A DNA stretch of 64,000 nt from Deltaproteobacteria bacterium (GTDB lineage Bacteria > Myxococcota_A > UBA9160 > UBA6930). Positions 54,461 to 62,400 of the stretch are shown here, one piece after another (positions within the stretch are counted from its first letter, which is position 1; every line of letters starts with the position of its first letter). The notes under the pieces are model-generated. The model saw nothing but the letters and a program-made list of their open reading frames with translations. It was not told the DNA's origin and made no database searches. The stretch covers positions 62,001 through 126,000 of the forward strand of contig JAPPPQ010000051.1 of the NCBI GenBank assembly GCA_028817435.1. Direction: 5' to 3'. The position numbers and the translations under genes are program-made.

Positions 54461-55480
54461 TTAGACGATGATGACGCCTTGCGATTGCCGATTGATCATG
54501 AAGGTTTGCCCAATCCACCCGATTCCCACAACCCAAGCCAGCGGGTTAAGGTGAAAAGGCGGCGGGTGAACAAGTCTTGTCATGTTGATTCGATCGCTTG
54601 CGCGGAGATTCAGAGTCTTTGAGTTCAGAAAATACATTCTGTCCTTAGGACAAAATTCATCCCAAACCACATCTGTGGTTTCGAAATCAAGTGCTTTGCA
54701 ACCCAACACTGTATACAAATGTTTTGTCGTGACAATAATGTCTGTCTCGCCATTTTCATCATATATCTTCTCACTCATTTGGTTCATTGCGTCGAGAAGA
54801 GAAGCCTGATTAGTCGGCTTGCCCATGTAGTTGAGGTTAATAACCTGGTTTCGCCAGAATGAAAAATCATCAGAGTCCATCTCCATGGCTTTTCCATGGC
54901 CTGTATCCGGCACAAGATTTTGCAAGCCCACAATGCCATTGCCTCCGAATGGAAGGCCATTAATAGATAGTGTGAGCGAGAAACTACCAAACATTGCGCG
55001 CGAGAGATATGAAGTGATATCGTTCATCAATTCCAGTGCGCGCGTTGCTGCCAGGCCAGCCACTGATCTGCAATCTTGCGACATCTCCATCTCCGTCTGT
55101 GTGAATGGAATTAGGAAAGAGCTTTCTGCCAGAGGTGCGCGCACTGTGACCGGTATCTCGCTCAATTGAATGCCGGTAGCCCCATGCTCCAACTTTTCAG
55201 CGATCTCAATGCCTTCAATTTTGGCACTTCCATAGCCTCGGCGGCCTCCCTCGGAGAGTTTCGCCAAAAGCGGTGAGCGTTGGCAGATATAAGCGCTCCA
55301 AAACTCGCGAAATGCGCAATCCACGACATCAGATGCCATTGCCGCCGCTCCACTGGGGCCGCCAGGGGGCACTGCAGAGCTGTCCCATCCTGCGGACGAT
55401 AGGAAGCGCCGTGCGATGACTTCCGGCTCAATCGGGATGGGCCGAAGCGCTGTGGGCTGAATCTCCATTCCGGCAACCAT
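54461..55480 (-). CDS. Orphan HK97-fold phage major capsid-like protein
   Basis: The 339-aa sequence follows the layout of phage major capsid proteins: an N-terminal arm and E-loop region, a helical ALELMNDITSYLSRAMFGS, the P-domain segment TDIIVTTKHLYTVLGCKALD, then DVVWDEFCPKDRMYFLNSKT and a terminal IGWIGQTFMINRQSQGVI. The block of V-W-D-x-x-C-P-x-x-x-M-Y-F-L-N is very characteristic. No terminase, portal, protease or tail gene is within the window, so this is either a prophage leftover or a domesticated capsid/encapsulin-like shell. Lower GC than the core genes. Confidence 0.65.
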   Translation of the reverse strand: MVAGMEIQPTALRPIPIEPEVIARRFLSSAGWDSSAVPPGGPSGAAAMASDVVDCAFREFWSAYICQRSPLLAKLSEGGRRGYGSAKIEGIEIAEKLEHGATGIQLSEIPVTVRAPLAESSFLIPFTQTEMEMSQDCRSVAGLAATRALELMNDITSYLSRAMFGSFSLTLSINGLPFGGNGIVGLQNLVPDTGHGKAMEMDSDDFSFWRNQVINLNYMGKPTNQASLLDAMNQMSEKIYDENGETDIIVTTKHLYTVLGCKALDFETTDVVWDEFCPKDRMYFLNSKTLNLRASDRINMTRLVHPPPFHLNPLAWVVGIGWIGQTFMINRQSQGVIIV

Positions 55481-55616
55481 ACACCGATTTTTGGATTTCG
55501 CAAGTCCAGTCTGGAGCCCATATTCCCCTCCCTAGCCGCTAATCGTCGGCGCAGACGGGCTTTCCCCGTGGGGAAGGGGCAAGGGGCAGTCTGCGGTGTT
55601 GTGGGCGCTTTGTCTT

Positions 55617-56261
55617 CTACCAGCGCCAGCGGTAATGCAGCACGGCGGTTTCGGCGGCGGCGTTGGTTTTGAATTCGAGTCTGTGGCGCGAGGTTGAGTC
55701 CTGTATCGCGATCCCGAATAGCGGCGCGCCGGTGTGGGCGTCGTAACCGGTGGCGGGGGCAACGGGCCATGGCAGCCGGAATCCGGGAAAGAAGGTTGCG
55801 ATTGCATAGCCGCCGGCTGTTCCCAGAAGCAGTCCGCCTGCAGCGTATATCTGCGCGGTGCCCTTATCTGTTTTTGATGCTCTCGTGCATGGGCCGAAAT
55901 ACGCACGCCGAGTCCTAAGCGTGTCCTGGGCGTCAAGAGAATAATATTCCCTTCTAAGATGCAAACTACACTCATCAACATCGACGATTTCGGAAATCAT
56001 CCACGCGCTGCCGATGAGTCCGAGCGCCGCAATTGAAGCGGTCCCCCACGGAATCACCGAGCGCCCGCGATCGCCCGGTGAACCGGGCCACGGCAGGAAT
56101 TTTGCGAGCAGATAGCCGCCACTTACGCCAGTGAGCAGTCCGCCCGCGATAAATTGAGCGCGCGGGATTCTTTTCGATCCTCTTGCTTGGCTGCAACCCA
56201 TACCGAAGCCATCAGAGGGCAGCAAAAGACCCGTAAATGCGGTCGCTTCATTGGCACTCAC
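55617..56261 (-). CDS. Duplicated glycine-rich membrane protein, probably 3' part of a nonsense-interrupted gene
   Basis: I do not recognise the family. The 214-aa ORF has two related membrane units, FIAGGLLTGVSGGYLLAKFL and YAAGGLLLGTAGGYAIATFF, with glycine-zipper spacing, and ends in YRWRW. The frame stays open and protein-like upstream of the GTG at 56261 (ERIRHIRCDGSLLEFQIRQS, DGSYLTVSANEA) up to a TGA at 56403-56405, beyond which the same frame continues into a signal-peptide ORF. The segment after that TGA (TATIVALGFIG) duplicates TASIAALGLIG in this ORF. So the intact gene was probably 55617-56543 (308 codons). Confidence 0.5.
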   Translation of the reverse strand: MSANEATAFTGLLLPSDGFGMGCSQARGSKRIPRAQFIAGGLLTGVSGGYLLAKFLPWPGSPGDRGRSVIPWGTASIAALGLIGSAWMISEIVDVDECSLHLRREYYSLDAQDTLRTRRAYFGPCTRASKTDKGTAQIYAAGGLLLGTAGGYAIATFFPGFRLPWPVAPATGYDAHTGAPLFGIAIQDSTSRHRLEFKTNAAAETAVLHYRWRW

Positions 56262-56402
56262 AGTGAGATAGGAGCCGTCCGATTGCCGGATTTGAAACTC
56301 GAGCAGGGAGCCATCACAACGAATATGCCGAATTCGCTCAGTGCTGTCTTCAATAATTGCGCCGCCGCCGATGAATCCGAGTGCAACAATGGTGGCGGTG
56401 GA

Positions 56403-56543
56403 TCAGTTGAGCGTCTGCACGCCGTCATCCCACTGAAAGCCCGCGCTACTGGTGCGCTGGGTATTCGCCAATTGCGCGGCCGCCGGGGTTGCCGAAAGCC
56501 CCGCCGCCGCGATTGCGAGCATGAGTGCTATGAGCCTTTTCAT
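56403..56543 (-). CDS. Signal-peptide ORF, probably the 5' part of the interrupted membrane-protein gene
   Basis: ATG 56543 is preceded by AAGGGGG and encodes a 46-aa peptide: a clear signal peptide (MKRLIALMLAIAAAGLSATP, then AAAQ) followed by a short mature part ending GVQTLN and TGA. Because the following codons continue in frame into the downstream membrane protein, the TGA may be a nonsense mutation (for example from TGG). Alternatively it is a genuine small secreted peptide. Confidence 0.45.
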   Translation of the reverse strand: MKRLIALMLAIAAAGLSATPAAAQLANTQRTSSAGFQWDDGVQTLN

Positions 56544-56665
56544 TTCGCGCCCCCTTGTCGAGAGATAATTGATACCTTGCTGGTAGCGGCCGCGCAAGGC
56601 CCTATTGGGTTTGGTTGCTGGAGCGTGGGTGCCCGGAGCGGCCGGTTGTGCTATCCCGTTGCCCC

Positions 56666-57220
56666 ATGGGGTTTCGCGCCGCCGCCACTGTTGCCGCCTT
56701 CATACTCGCCGGCTGCGCGGCTGCGCCGCCGCCGGATGAGGGGCAGGCGGCCCGCGCCGCCGCTGTTGCGGCCGATGCGGCGCGGGCGCAGGCGAGGGCG
56801 TTGCGCGCGTGGCTCGGCAGCGAAACCACCTATCGCGCTTTTTCTCTGGTGGGCGCAACGAAGGCCGATCTGCGTGCCGCGCGCTCAGCCGCGGACGAGG
56901 CGTATGTGGGCTACCGGTCCGCTGCTGCTGCGCATATCCGCACGGCTCGGCGTGTGGCGCGCGCACATCGCGCGGGTGGGTGGGGAATTTTCCCCGAGGC
57001 CGAAGCGCGCGCGCAGTTTGAGTCTGCGTGGGCGGATGCGTGGAGCAGCACCCGGAGCGGCGTGTTTCGTGGGCAGATAGGCAATTTCGACCGCTGGGCA
57101 GAGGCGGTGGAAGCGGCGGCGGCGGCGCTGGACAAAGCGGCGTTGCATTATCCGGCGGCCAGTGCGGAGGTGCGTGGCGGCGCTGCGGATGGCGCGCCGC
57201 CCGAAGCCGCCGCAAAATGA
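56666..57220 (+). CDS. Predicted lipoprotein, Ala-rich helical
   Basis: The 184-aa product begins with a lipoprotein signal (VAAFILAGCAAAPP) and is otherwise dominated by Ala/Arg helices (ARAAAVAADAARAQARALRA) that could form a coiled coil, plus a Trp-rich middle (FESAWADAWSSTRSG, then GNFDRW). No family recognised. ATG 56666 is chosen because it opens directly into the signal peptide; no ribosome site is obvious. It is convergent with the next lipoprotein gene, 49 bp apart. Confidence 0.6.
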   Translation: MGFRAAATVAAFILAGCAAAPPPDEGQAARAAAVAADAARAQARALRAWLGSETTYRAFSLVGATKADLRAARSAADEAYVGYRSAAAAHIRTARRVARAHRAGGWGIFPEAEARAQFESAWADAWSSTRSGVFRGQIGNFDRWAEAVEAAAAALDKAALHYPAASAEVRGGAADGAPPEAAAK

Positions 57221-57269
57221 CTGCCTGCAGTCGCCGGGGTGCCTGCGCCCGAATCGGCTGCGCCGCTGC

Positions 57270-57926
57270 CTAGCAGCGAAGCCGAGTCACTTCGTAGGGA
57301 AACAGGCGGCTGAATTCGATCTGCTCAATGACCGCGCCTCTCGCGGTGGAGTAGCTCCACACCGCGCCGCCGGCATGTATCTGGTGGTGATGCGGTTCGC
57401 CTGCAAGGCGGAGCACAACGGCGGGCTGCATTCCGCGCTCCACGCAGGCGCAAGGGTGTTTGGGGCAGGGCGCGCGTTCGGCCGCGCCGATGATGCGCGG
57501 CGCGCTGCCGAGGGCCGCACCGTCACCGGGGGGTTGCTGTTGCGGCGCCGTCGGTGCATTGCTGTTTGCGGGGGGCGGTTCGCCGTCCCGGTAGAGTTCG
57601 CGCATCTTGCGATGGTGCTCGGCCTCTTCGCGCTGCACCCGGTGACGGCGCGCGCGTTCGCGGTCTTCCTCTGCTTCACGGAGCAGGGCAGCGGCGCGCT
57701 CCTCCTTTTCGCGGGCTGCCGCCTGCGCCTCTTCCTCGCTGCGCTGCAGCGCGCGCTCTTTGGCCGCCTGCTGCTCGGCGAGCAGCCGCGCCGCTTTTGC
57801 CGCCTCGTCCTCGTCGCGGAAGAGTCCGCCGATGCCGCCCGCGCAACCCAGCGCCAGATTCGCCGCCACCAACAACGCCCCGAGCCGCGCCGCTTTCGCT
57901 ACTGCGTTCCGGATGATTCCCTGCAT
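57270..57926 (-). CDS. Lipoprotein with charged coiled coil and DUF2845-like C-terminal domain
   Basis: ATG 57926 with an AAGGAG site 5 bp upstream opens a 218-aa lipoprotein (LLVAANLALGCAGG). Residues ~35-105 are a highly charged Glu/Arg/Ala coiled coil (RSEEEAQAAAREKEERAAAL). After a Pro/Gln-rich linker, the C-terminal part (CACVERGMQPAVVLRLAGEP and AVWSYSTARGAVIEQIEFSR) resembles the small beta fold of DUF2845/BamE-like lipoproteins. It shares its start context (AAGGAGAA) with the next upstream gene and is probably in one unit with it. Confidence 0.6.
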   Translation of the reverse strand: MQGIIRNAVAKAARLGALLVAANLALGCAGGIGGLFRDEDEAAKAARLLAEQQAAKERALQRSEEEAQAAAREKEERAAALLREAEEDRERARRHRVQREEAEHHRKMRELYRDGEPPPANSNAPTAPQQQPPGDGAALGSAPRIIGAAERAPCPKHPCACVERGMQPAVVLRLAGEPHHHQIHAGGAVWSYSTARGAVIEQIEFSRLFPYEVTRLRC

Positions 57927-57993
57927 AGTTTCTCCTTCGTCACCAGCGCGCGCAAAATCACGGCGCTGGCCTTCTATCGCCGGGCGTGCCGAT

Positions 57994-58767
57994 TCACCAG
58001 CGGAATTCCCAGCGGATTCCGGCGTAGGCGTTGCCGCTCTCATCCAGCTGGAAATCGTAATCGAATCCACGCCGGTGCAGCGCGCTGTAAATCGTGGGCG
58101 TGCCGCGGCCGAATATCGCGCGGGCCGCTTGGTTCGCAATGAAGCTCACCAGAACGACGGTGACTCCTGTGGCGAGATAGGTTTTCGCCACATCGCCCGG
58201 CGAGCAGTTGATTCCAATGGGGACGAGGTAAGGAGGTGTGTCTGCTGTCGCGCCCACAAACCCTTGCTCCAACACTCCCTCATGTTGCATTGCATAGTCC
58301 GCCTCGAATTTCGCTATCCGCTGGGAGTGGGTATCTGCTTCGTTCCCGGCGCGATACCGGCGAATCGTCGAGCGCGCCTGTTGCTGATATGGAAGTGCGA
58401 CTGCTTCTCTGTGTGCTTCTCTGTGCGCCGCTTCAATTTCGGAACGGTTGAGCATTCCGAGCCGGTTCGTGTGCGCCTCTTCATTTTCGCCGCGCATCCG
58501 GGGAAACAGCCCTCCGAGAAACATCGTATCTGGCATCTCGGGCAAAGGCGGCAGCGGCGGCAAAGGAGGCAATGGTGCGGGTGGCGGGGTTTCGGCGGTA
58601 GCGGTGGCATCCGTATATCGAGGCAACGGATCATGGGCGTCAACGAAGAATTGCGCGGGCCGCCTCCCATCGCTGGGGCGCGGGGCCGCGTCCATATCCC
58701 GCGACACTTGCGCCGATTCCACACTCCAGCAACTGAAAAGCTGCCCACCTTCGGCGGATGCGCCCAC
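57994..58767 (-). CDS. Secreted proline-rich protein, candidate phase-variable gene
   Basis: The annotated frame (257 aa from GTG 58767) contains a Pro-rich repeat (PPPAPLPPLPPLPPLPEMPD), a helical region with HREAHREA, one membrane-like segment (TYLATGVTVVLVSFIANQA) and ends in GIRWEFRW. Upstream in frame is a signal-peptide-like stretch (AALLLVAVVIFAPVGASA) without a start codon. A start with a strong site (AAGGAG, ATG 58897) lies upstream but is out of frame because of a 14-bp C tract. Losing one C would join them into a ~301-aa exported protein. The function is unknown. Confidence 0.55.
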   Translation of the reverse strand: MGASAEGGQLFSCWSVESAQVSRDMDAAPRPSDGRRPAQFFVDAHDPLPRYTDATATAETPPPAPLPPLPPLPPLPEMPDTMFLGGLFPRMRGENEEAHTNRLGMLNRSEIEAAHREAHREAVALPYQQQARSTIRRYRAGNEADTHSQRIAKFEADYAMQHEGVLEQGFVGATADTPPYLVPIGINCSPGDVAKTYLATGVTVVLVSFIANQAARAIFGRGTPTIYSALHRRGFDYDFQLDESGNAYAGIRWEFRW

Positions 58768-58822
58768 TGGCGCAAATATTACTACCGCTACGAGAAGAAG
58801 CGCTGCGTAGATGTTTTCCCCC

Positions 58823-58836
58823 GGGGGGGGGGGGGG
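58823..58836. repeat. 14-bp G/C homopolymer in the 5' coding end of the secreted protein gene
   Basis: Fourteen consecutive G on the plus strand (C on the coding strand) lie about 20 codons after ATG 58897. Counting codons, tract lengths of 13 or 16 put the strong start in frame with the signal peptide, while 14 does not. This is the architecture of a slipped-strand phase-variation switch, here in the OFF state, but homopolymer sequencing error would look the same. Confidence 0.7.
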
Positions 58837-58897
58837 TGGGGGTGCCAGCGCCAGCCGAGGAAGTCTTCCTCAAGGGCGAGCAAACAGAATTGGGCAT

Positions 58898-59197
58898 GGG
58901 TTCTCCTTTCATTCTCCGCTCACCGGGTGTGCTTCCGCCACTAGCGCAGTTCCCAGCTTAGCCGAGCCAAGTCATTCAAAAATAGCCTCGAATGAGCAGA
59001 CTGCCACAAACAGTGTGTCTTCACAGGGGGAATCTCGCCTAGAAGCCGCTCGGGGCGTCCTCTGCGGAGGGGGCGCACCTGAGCGACGGATAGGGGGTGC
59101 GCTACAGGGGGTTGACGAGGGCCTGAGGGCGTGCCACGCTGGGTTTCCGTAGGGCTAGGTTGCCAACCCGTGGGCGATCGGGCGAGAGGGGGAGGTC
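58898..59197. other. Intergenic region without recognisable gene
   Basis: About 300 bp between the start of the phase-variable gene and the beta-helix membrane protein. The short frames here have no signal peptide, ribosome site or family motif. The composition shifts from GC-rich to mixed (CATTCAAAAATAGCCTCGAA near 58975), consistent with the boundary of the lower-GC downstream gene. No clear promoter pair was found. Confidence 0.4.
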
Positions 59198-60979
59198 GTG
59201 ACTAAGCCGAGGATTCGGGAGAATCACCTGAATCTGGCGGAGTACAGGGTTCTCGAGGCTTTTCGAGGTGGCGTTGAGAAAATCGCTGTTATGCTCCCGC
59301 CAGTCGAGAATTCCAACTTCCCACAGGTGGGTCACCCTGGAGAGCTTTCGGAAGAGGATTGGGAGAGCGCAATTCTGCGGAGTGAATTCCTGCGCGATCT
59401 CTATCTTGGAAATTACGGTGAGTTGGACACTCGCCGTGTCGAAATTCGGTGGGCCAAGGTAAGTGGCAGGCTTGATCTCAGTTATTGCAGAATTCGTCAG
59501 CCCATCTTGTTTAGACAATGCTTTTTCTCAGAGGGAATTTCATTGCTGGATTCGGTCATTCCCATTTTGCATTTGAAACGATGCTTGGTTCGAGGAATCG
59601 AACGAGGCTATGATCTTGATACCTCCAATGCTCTTAATGCCAATAGGCTAAAGTCTGGGCATGTGATGTTGGATAAGGGTTTCATAGCTGATGGAGATGT
59701 AAGTTTGGGTGGAGCGGTCATTGATGGGCATCTTGATTGCAGTGGCGGAATCTTCGAAGGTGGATTCTTGGCACAGGGATTGAAGGCTGGAGATGTGAGG
59801 TTGAATAACGGTTTTACGGCAAAAGGTGAAGTGAATTTGATAAACGCAGATATCGACGGGCAAGTCATTTGTCAGGGTGGAATATTTAATGAGAAATTTA
59901 CTGCTCAGAGTTTGAACGCGGAGGTTGTATTTATGAATCATGGATTCATAGCTAAAAATGAAGTGTTCCTGTTCGGTGCAAAAATCAAAGGTCAATTCAG
60001 TTGCCGCGGCGGGAAATTTAATGGAGGTATTAATGCGCAAGGCACGGAAGTTGTGGATGTGATACTGGGCGATGGTTTCATAGCTAATCGAGATGTGAAA
60101 TTTATGAACGCGCGTATTGATGGGCAGCTAACATGCATCGGTGGTAAATTCATGGAAGTCCTTGAATTGGCCGATGCCAAAATAGGGACATTTGTGAGCG
60201 ACAAACAGAGTTGGCCGAGAAAAGGCTCTCTGCGCTTGGATGGGTTTTGTTATCAGTGGCTTGTAGGGGATGCAGCGGATAGTGCAGAGGCTGGCTTGGA
60301 TTGGTTGAGTCGGACGGGGGAAGGAGAATTCTATCCCCACTCCTACGAGCAGTTGATGTCAGTGTATCGCCGTATGGGACGCCCTGACTGGGCAAGGAAG
60401 GTTGGATTCAAATTGGAGAAGCGAAGGCACCGAGGATATAAGAAGCGTGGAGATGCCGAGGATAACGAACGCCGTTGGTGGGATATTTGGTATGAGATTC
60501 TGCGTGTGACGATTGGCTATGGCTATAAGCCGTTTCGCTCTCTCGGCTGGATCTTGGGGCTGTGGCTGGGGGGCACTTTGGTGTTCGGGGGAGCGAACTT
60601 GTGCGGCGGTGGGAGTTTGCCGCCGCAGTCTTTGGAAGAGGCGAAGGCATTGTTCCTCGGATCTGAGGATCGTTCAGAGTGCTCGAACAGGTTGATTCTT
60701 CCGTTGGAAGGGCATTCGCTGATTTCGAGGGACGGTGAGGTGACTGAAAAGCGGACTCCAGAGCATTACCCGCAATTCGTCCCGGTCGTTTATGCCTTGG
60801 AGGCGCTGTTTCCCGTGCTCAATTTCGGCCAGTTGGAAAAGTGGCATCCGGGGAGTTGGCTGAGTGGCATTCGCTGGGGCATGACATTTCTCGGCACATC
60901 ACTGCTGGCAATTCTGGCCCTGTTCGGCGTCGGCGTGCTTGGCCCGCAACTCTGGCGTAGCGGGAAAGACAGCGTCTGA
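59198..60979 (+). CDS. Beta-helix-repeat membrane protein ("membrane-associated oxidoreductase"-like)
   Basis: The 593-aa protein starts at GTG 59198 after GAGGGGGAGG. Residues ~155-330 contain four tandem 44-residue repeats, each starting GFIA/GFTA and containing a DG(H/Q)-x5-GG(I/K)F step (for example GFIADGDVSL, then IDGHLDCSGGIF), a right-handed beta-helix pattern like bactofilins or pentapeptide repeats. Then follow a helical linker (SYEQLMSVYRRMGRPDWARK) and three membrane segments (SLGWILGLWLGGTLVFGGA, an embedded VVYALEALFPVLNFG, and LGTSLLAILALFGVGVLG). Similar proteins are labelled membrane-associated oxidoreductase without evidence. GC is much lower than the neighbours, so horizontal transfer is likely. 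Confidence 0.65.
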   Translation: MTKPRIRENHLNLAEYRVLEAFRGGVEKIAVMLPPVENSNFPQVGHPGELSEEDWESAILRSEFLRDLYLGNYGELDTRRVEIRWAKVSGRLDLSYCRIRQPILFRQCFFSEGISLLDSVIPILHLKRCLVRGIERGYDLDTSNALNANRLKSGHVMLDKGFIADGDVSLGGAVIDGHLDCSGGIFEGGFLAQGLKAGDVRLNNGFTAKGEVNLINADIDGQVICQGGIFNEKFTAQSLNAEVVFMNHGFIAKNEVFLFGAKIKGQFSCRGGKFNGGINAQGTEVVDVILGDGFIANRDVKFMNARIDGQLTCIGGKFMEVLELADAKIGTFVSDKQSWPRKGSLRLDGFCYQWLVGDAADSAEAGLDWLSRTGEGEFYPHSYEQLMSVYRRMGRPDWARKVGFKLEKRRHRGYKKRGDAEDNERRWWDIWYEILRVTIGYGYKPFRSLGWILGLWLGGTLVFGGANLCGGGSLPPQSLEEAKALFLGSEDRSECSNRLILPLEGHSLISRDGEVTEKRTPEHYPQFVPVVYALEALFPVLNFGQLEKWHPGSWLSGIRWGMTFLGTSLLAILALFGVGVLGPQLWRSGKDSV

Positions 60980-61231
60980 GCCGGAAAATCCCGCGTAATC
61001 CCCGAAAATCCCGGTTGGGGCAGGGTTAGGGGCAGTCTCCCCGCGGGGAAGGTGGGCGCGCGCCGCCCGGCTGACGGGCCGGGTGGGGCTTCCCGGCGGG
61101 GTGGGGGGTGTAGTATGCTCCCGGGCGCTGGGCTTGGGCGCGGCCGCGGGGCCTGCCGGGGGTGGGGGGCGGGGCTGGCGCGGCTCGAAAATCAACGGCA
61201 CAGAACAACAGAAACAGGGAGACAGGGCGAA

Positions 61232-62338
61232 ATGAATTTGGAGTTCTCCGACGATCAGAAGTTCGTTCAGCAGACTGCGCGGGATTACCTGGCGGAGAAC
61301 TGCGAGCTGGGGGTTTGCCGGGGGGTGTTGGAATCCGGGCAGCCCTTTGCGGCGGATTTGTGGAAGGGCGTGGCAGAGATGGGCTGGCTGGGCGCGGCGG
61401 TGCCGGAAGAGTTCGGCGGCGCGGGGCTGGGGCGGCTGGAGCTGGTGCTGATTGCGCAGGAGCTGGGGCGCGTGCTTGCGCCCATTCCCTTCTCTTCCTC
61501 GGCGGTGCTGGCTACGGAGGCGCTGCTGCTGGCGGGCAGCGAGGAGCAGAAGCAGCGCCATTTGCCCCGGCTGGCCTCGGGCGAGGCCATCGGCGCCTTT
61601 GCGCTGGCCGAAGGGCTGGGAGATTTCGATCCCACCAGCGCCGGGGTGAAGTTTGACGGCAAGAAGCTCAAGGGCGAAAAGCTGCCGGTGCAGGACGGCG
61701 CGGCGGCCACGCTGGCGGTGGTGGTGGCGCGGGAGGGCAAGGGCCAATCTCTGGCGCTGGTGGATTTGCAGGCGCAGGGCGTTACCCGCAGCGCGCTGCA
61801 GAGCTTCGACCCGAGCCGCCCGCTGGCGCGCATTTCTTTTGACGGCGCGGCGGCAGAGCGCCTGGGCAAGGCGGGGCAGGGCGCGGCGCTGGCGCAGCGC
61901 GTGCTGGACCGCGCGGCGGTGGTGATGGCCTACGAGCAGATTGGCGGGGCCGAGCGCGCGCTGGACATTACCCGCGAGCACACTATGGGGCGCTTCGCCT
62001 TCGGGCGGCCGGTGGCGAGCTTCCAGGCGCTGAAGCACCGCATGGCCGATGTCTATGGCAAGATTCAAATCGCCATTTCCAACGGCTATTACGCCGCCTG
62101 GGCTTTGGAAAACGACGAGAAAGAGCTGGGCGTGGCGGCCTGCGCGGCGCGGGTGGCGGCCAGCGAGGCGTTTGTGCTGGCCAGCGAGGAGATGATTCAA
62201 ATGCACGGCGGCGTGGGCTTCACCTGGGAATACGATTGCCACCTTTTCTACCGCCGCGCGCGCAGCCTGGCCCAGGCCATTGGCGGCGCGGACGAGTGGC
62301 GCGAAAAGCTGGTTTCGCGGGTGGAGGCCACGCTGTAA
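61232..62338 (+). CDS. Acyl-CoA dehydrogenase (first of an adjacent pair)
   Basis: The 368-aa protein is an acyl-CoA dehydrogenase: FSDDQKFVQQTARDYLAENC at the N-terminus, MGWLGAAVPEEFGGAGLGRL, and C-terminal FGRPVASFQALKHRMADVYG with EEMIQMHGGVGFTWEYDCH. It is the shorter, alpha-like type found in steroid and side-chain beta-oxidation, where two unequal subunits form a heterotetramer. The ATG at 61232 is used; the 5' extension in the track is GC-rich leader. The 250 bp before it hold no gene, only GC-rich sequence and a TCCCCGCGGGGA palindrome. It is 62 bp from its partner. Confidence 0.88.
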   Translation: MNLEFSDDQKFVQQTARDYLAENCELGVCRGVLESGQPFAADLWKGVAEMGWLGAAVPEEFGGAGLGRLELVLIAQELGRVLAPIPFSSSAVLATEALLLAGSEEQKQRHLPRLASGEAIGAFALAEGLGDFDPTSAGVKFDGKKLKGEKLPVQDGAAATLAVVVAREGKGQSLALVDLQAQGVTRSALQSFDPSRPLARISFDGAAAERLGKAGQGAALAQRVLDRAAVVMAYEQIGGAERALDITREHTMGRFAFGRPVASFQALKHRMADVYGKIQIAISNGYYAAWALENDEKELGVAACAARVAASEAFVLASEEMIQMHGGVGFTWEYDCHLFYRRARSLAQAIGGADEWREKLVSRVEATL

Positions 62339-62400
62339 CCGTAGCTGCCGCCCGCAGCTTCAACTTCAACTGCAATCGCAGCGAAAAAAAGGAGCGAGTC

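Noticed and set aside
56403-56440. Selenocysteine insertion at the in-frame TGA
   Set aside because: The downstream stem is only about 5 bp, no sel genes are in the window and the protein is not a redox family. A nonsense mutation is simpler.
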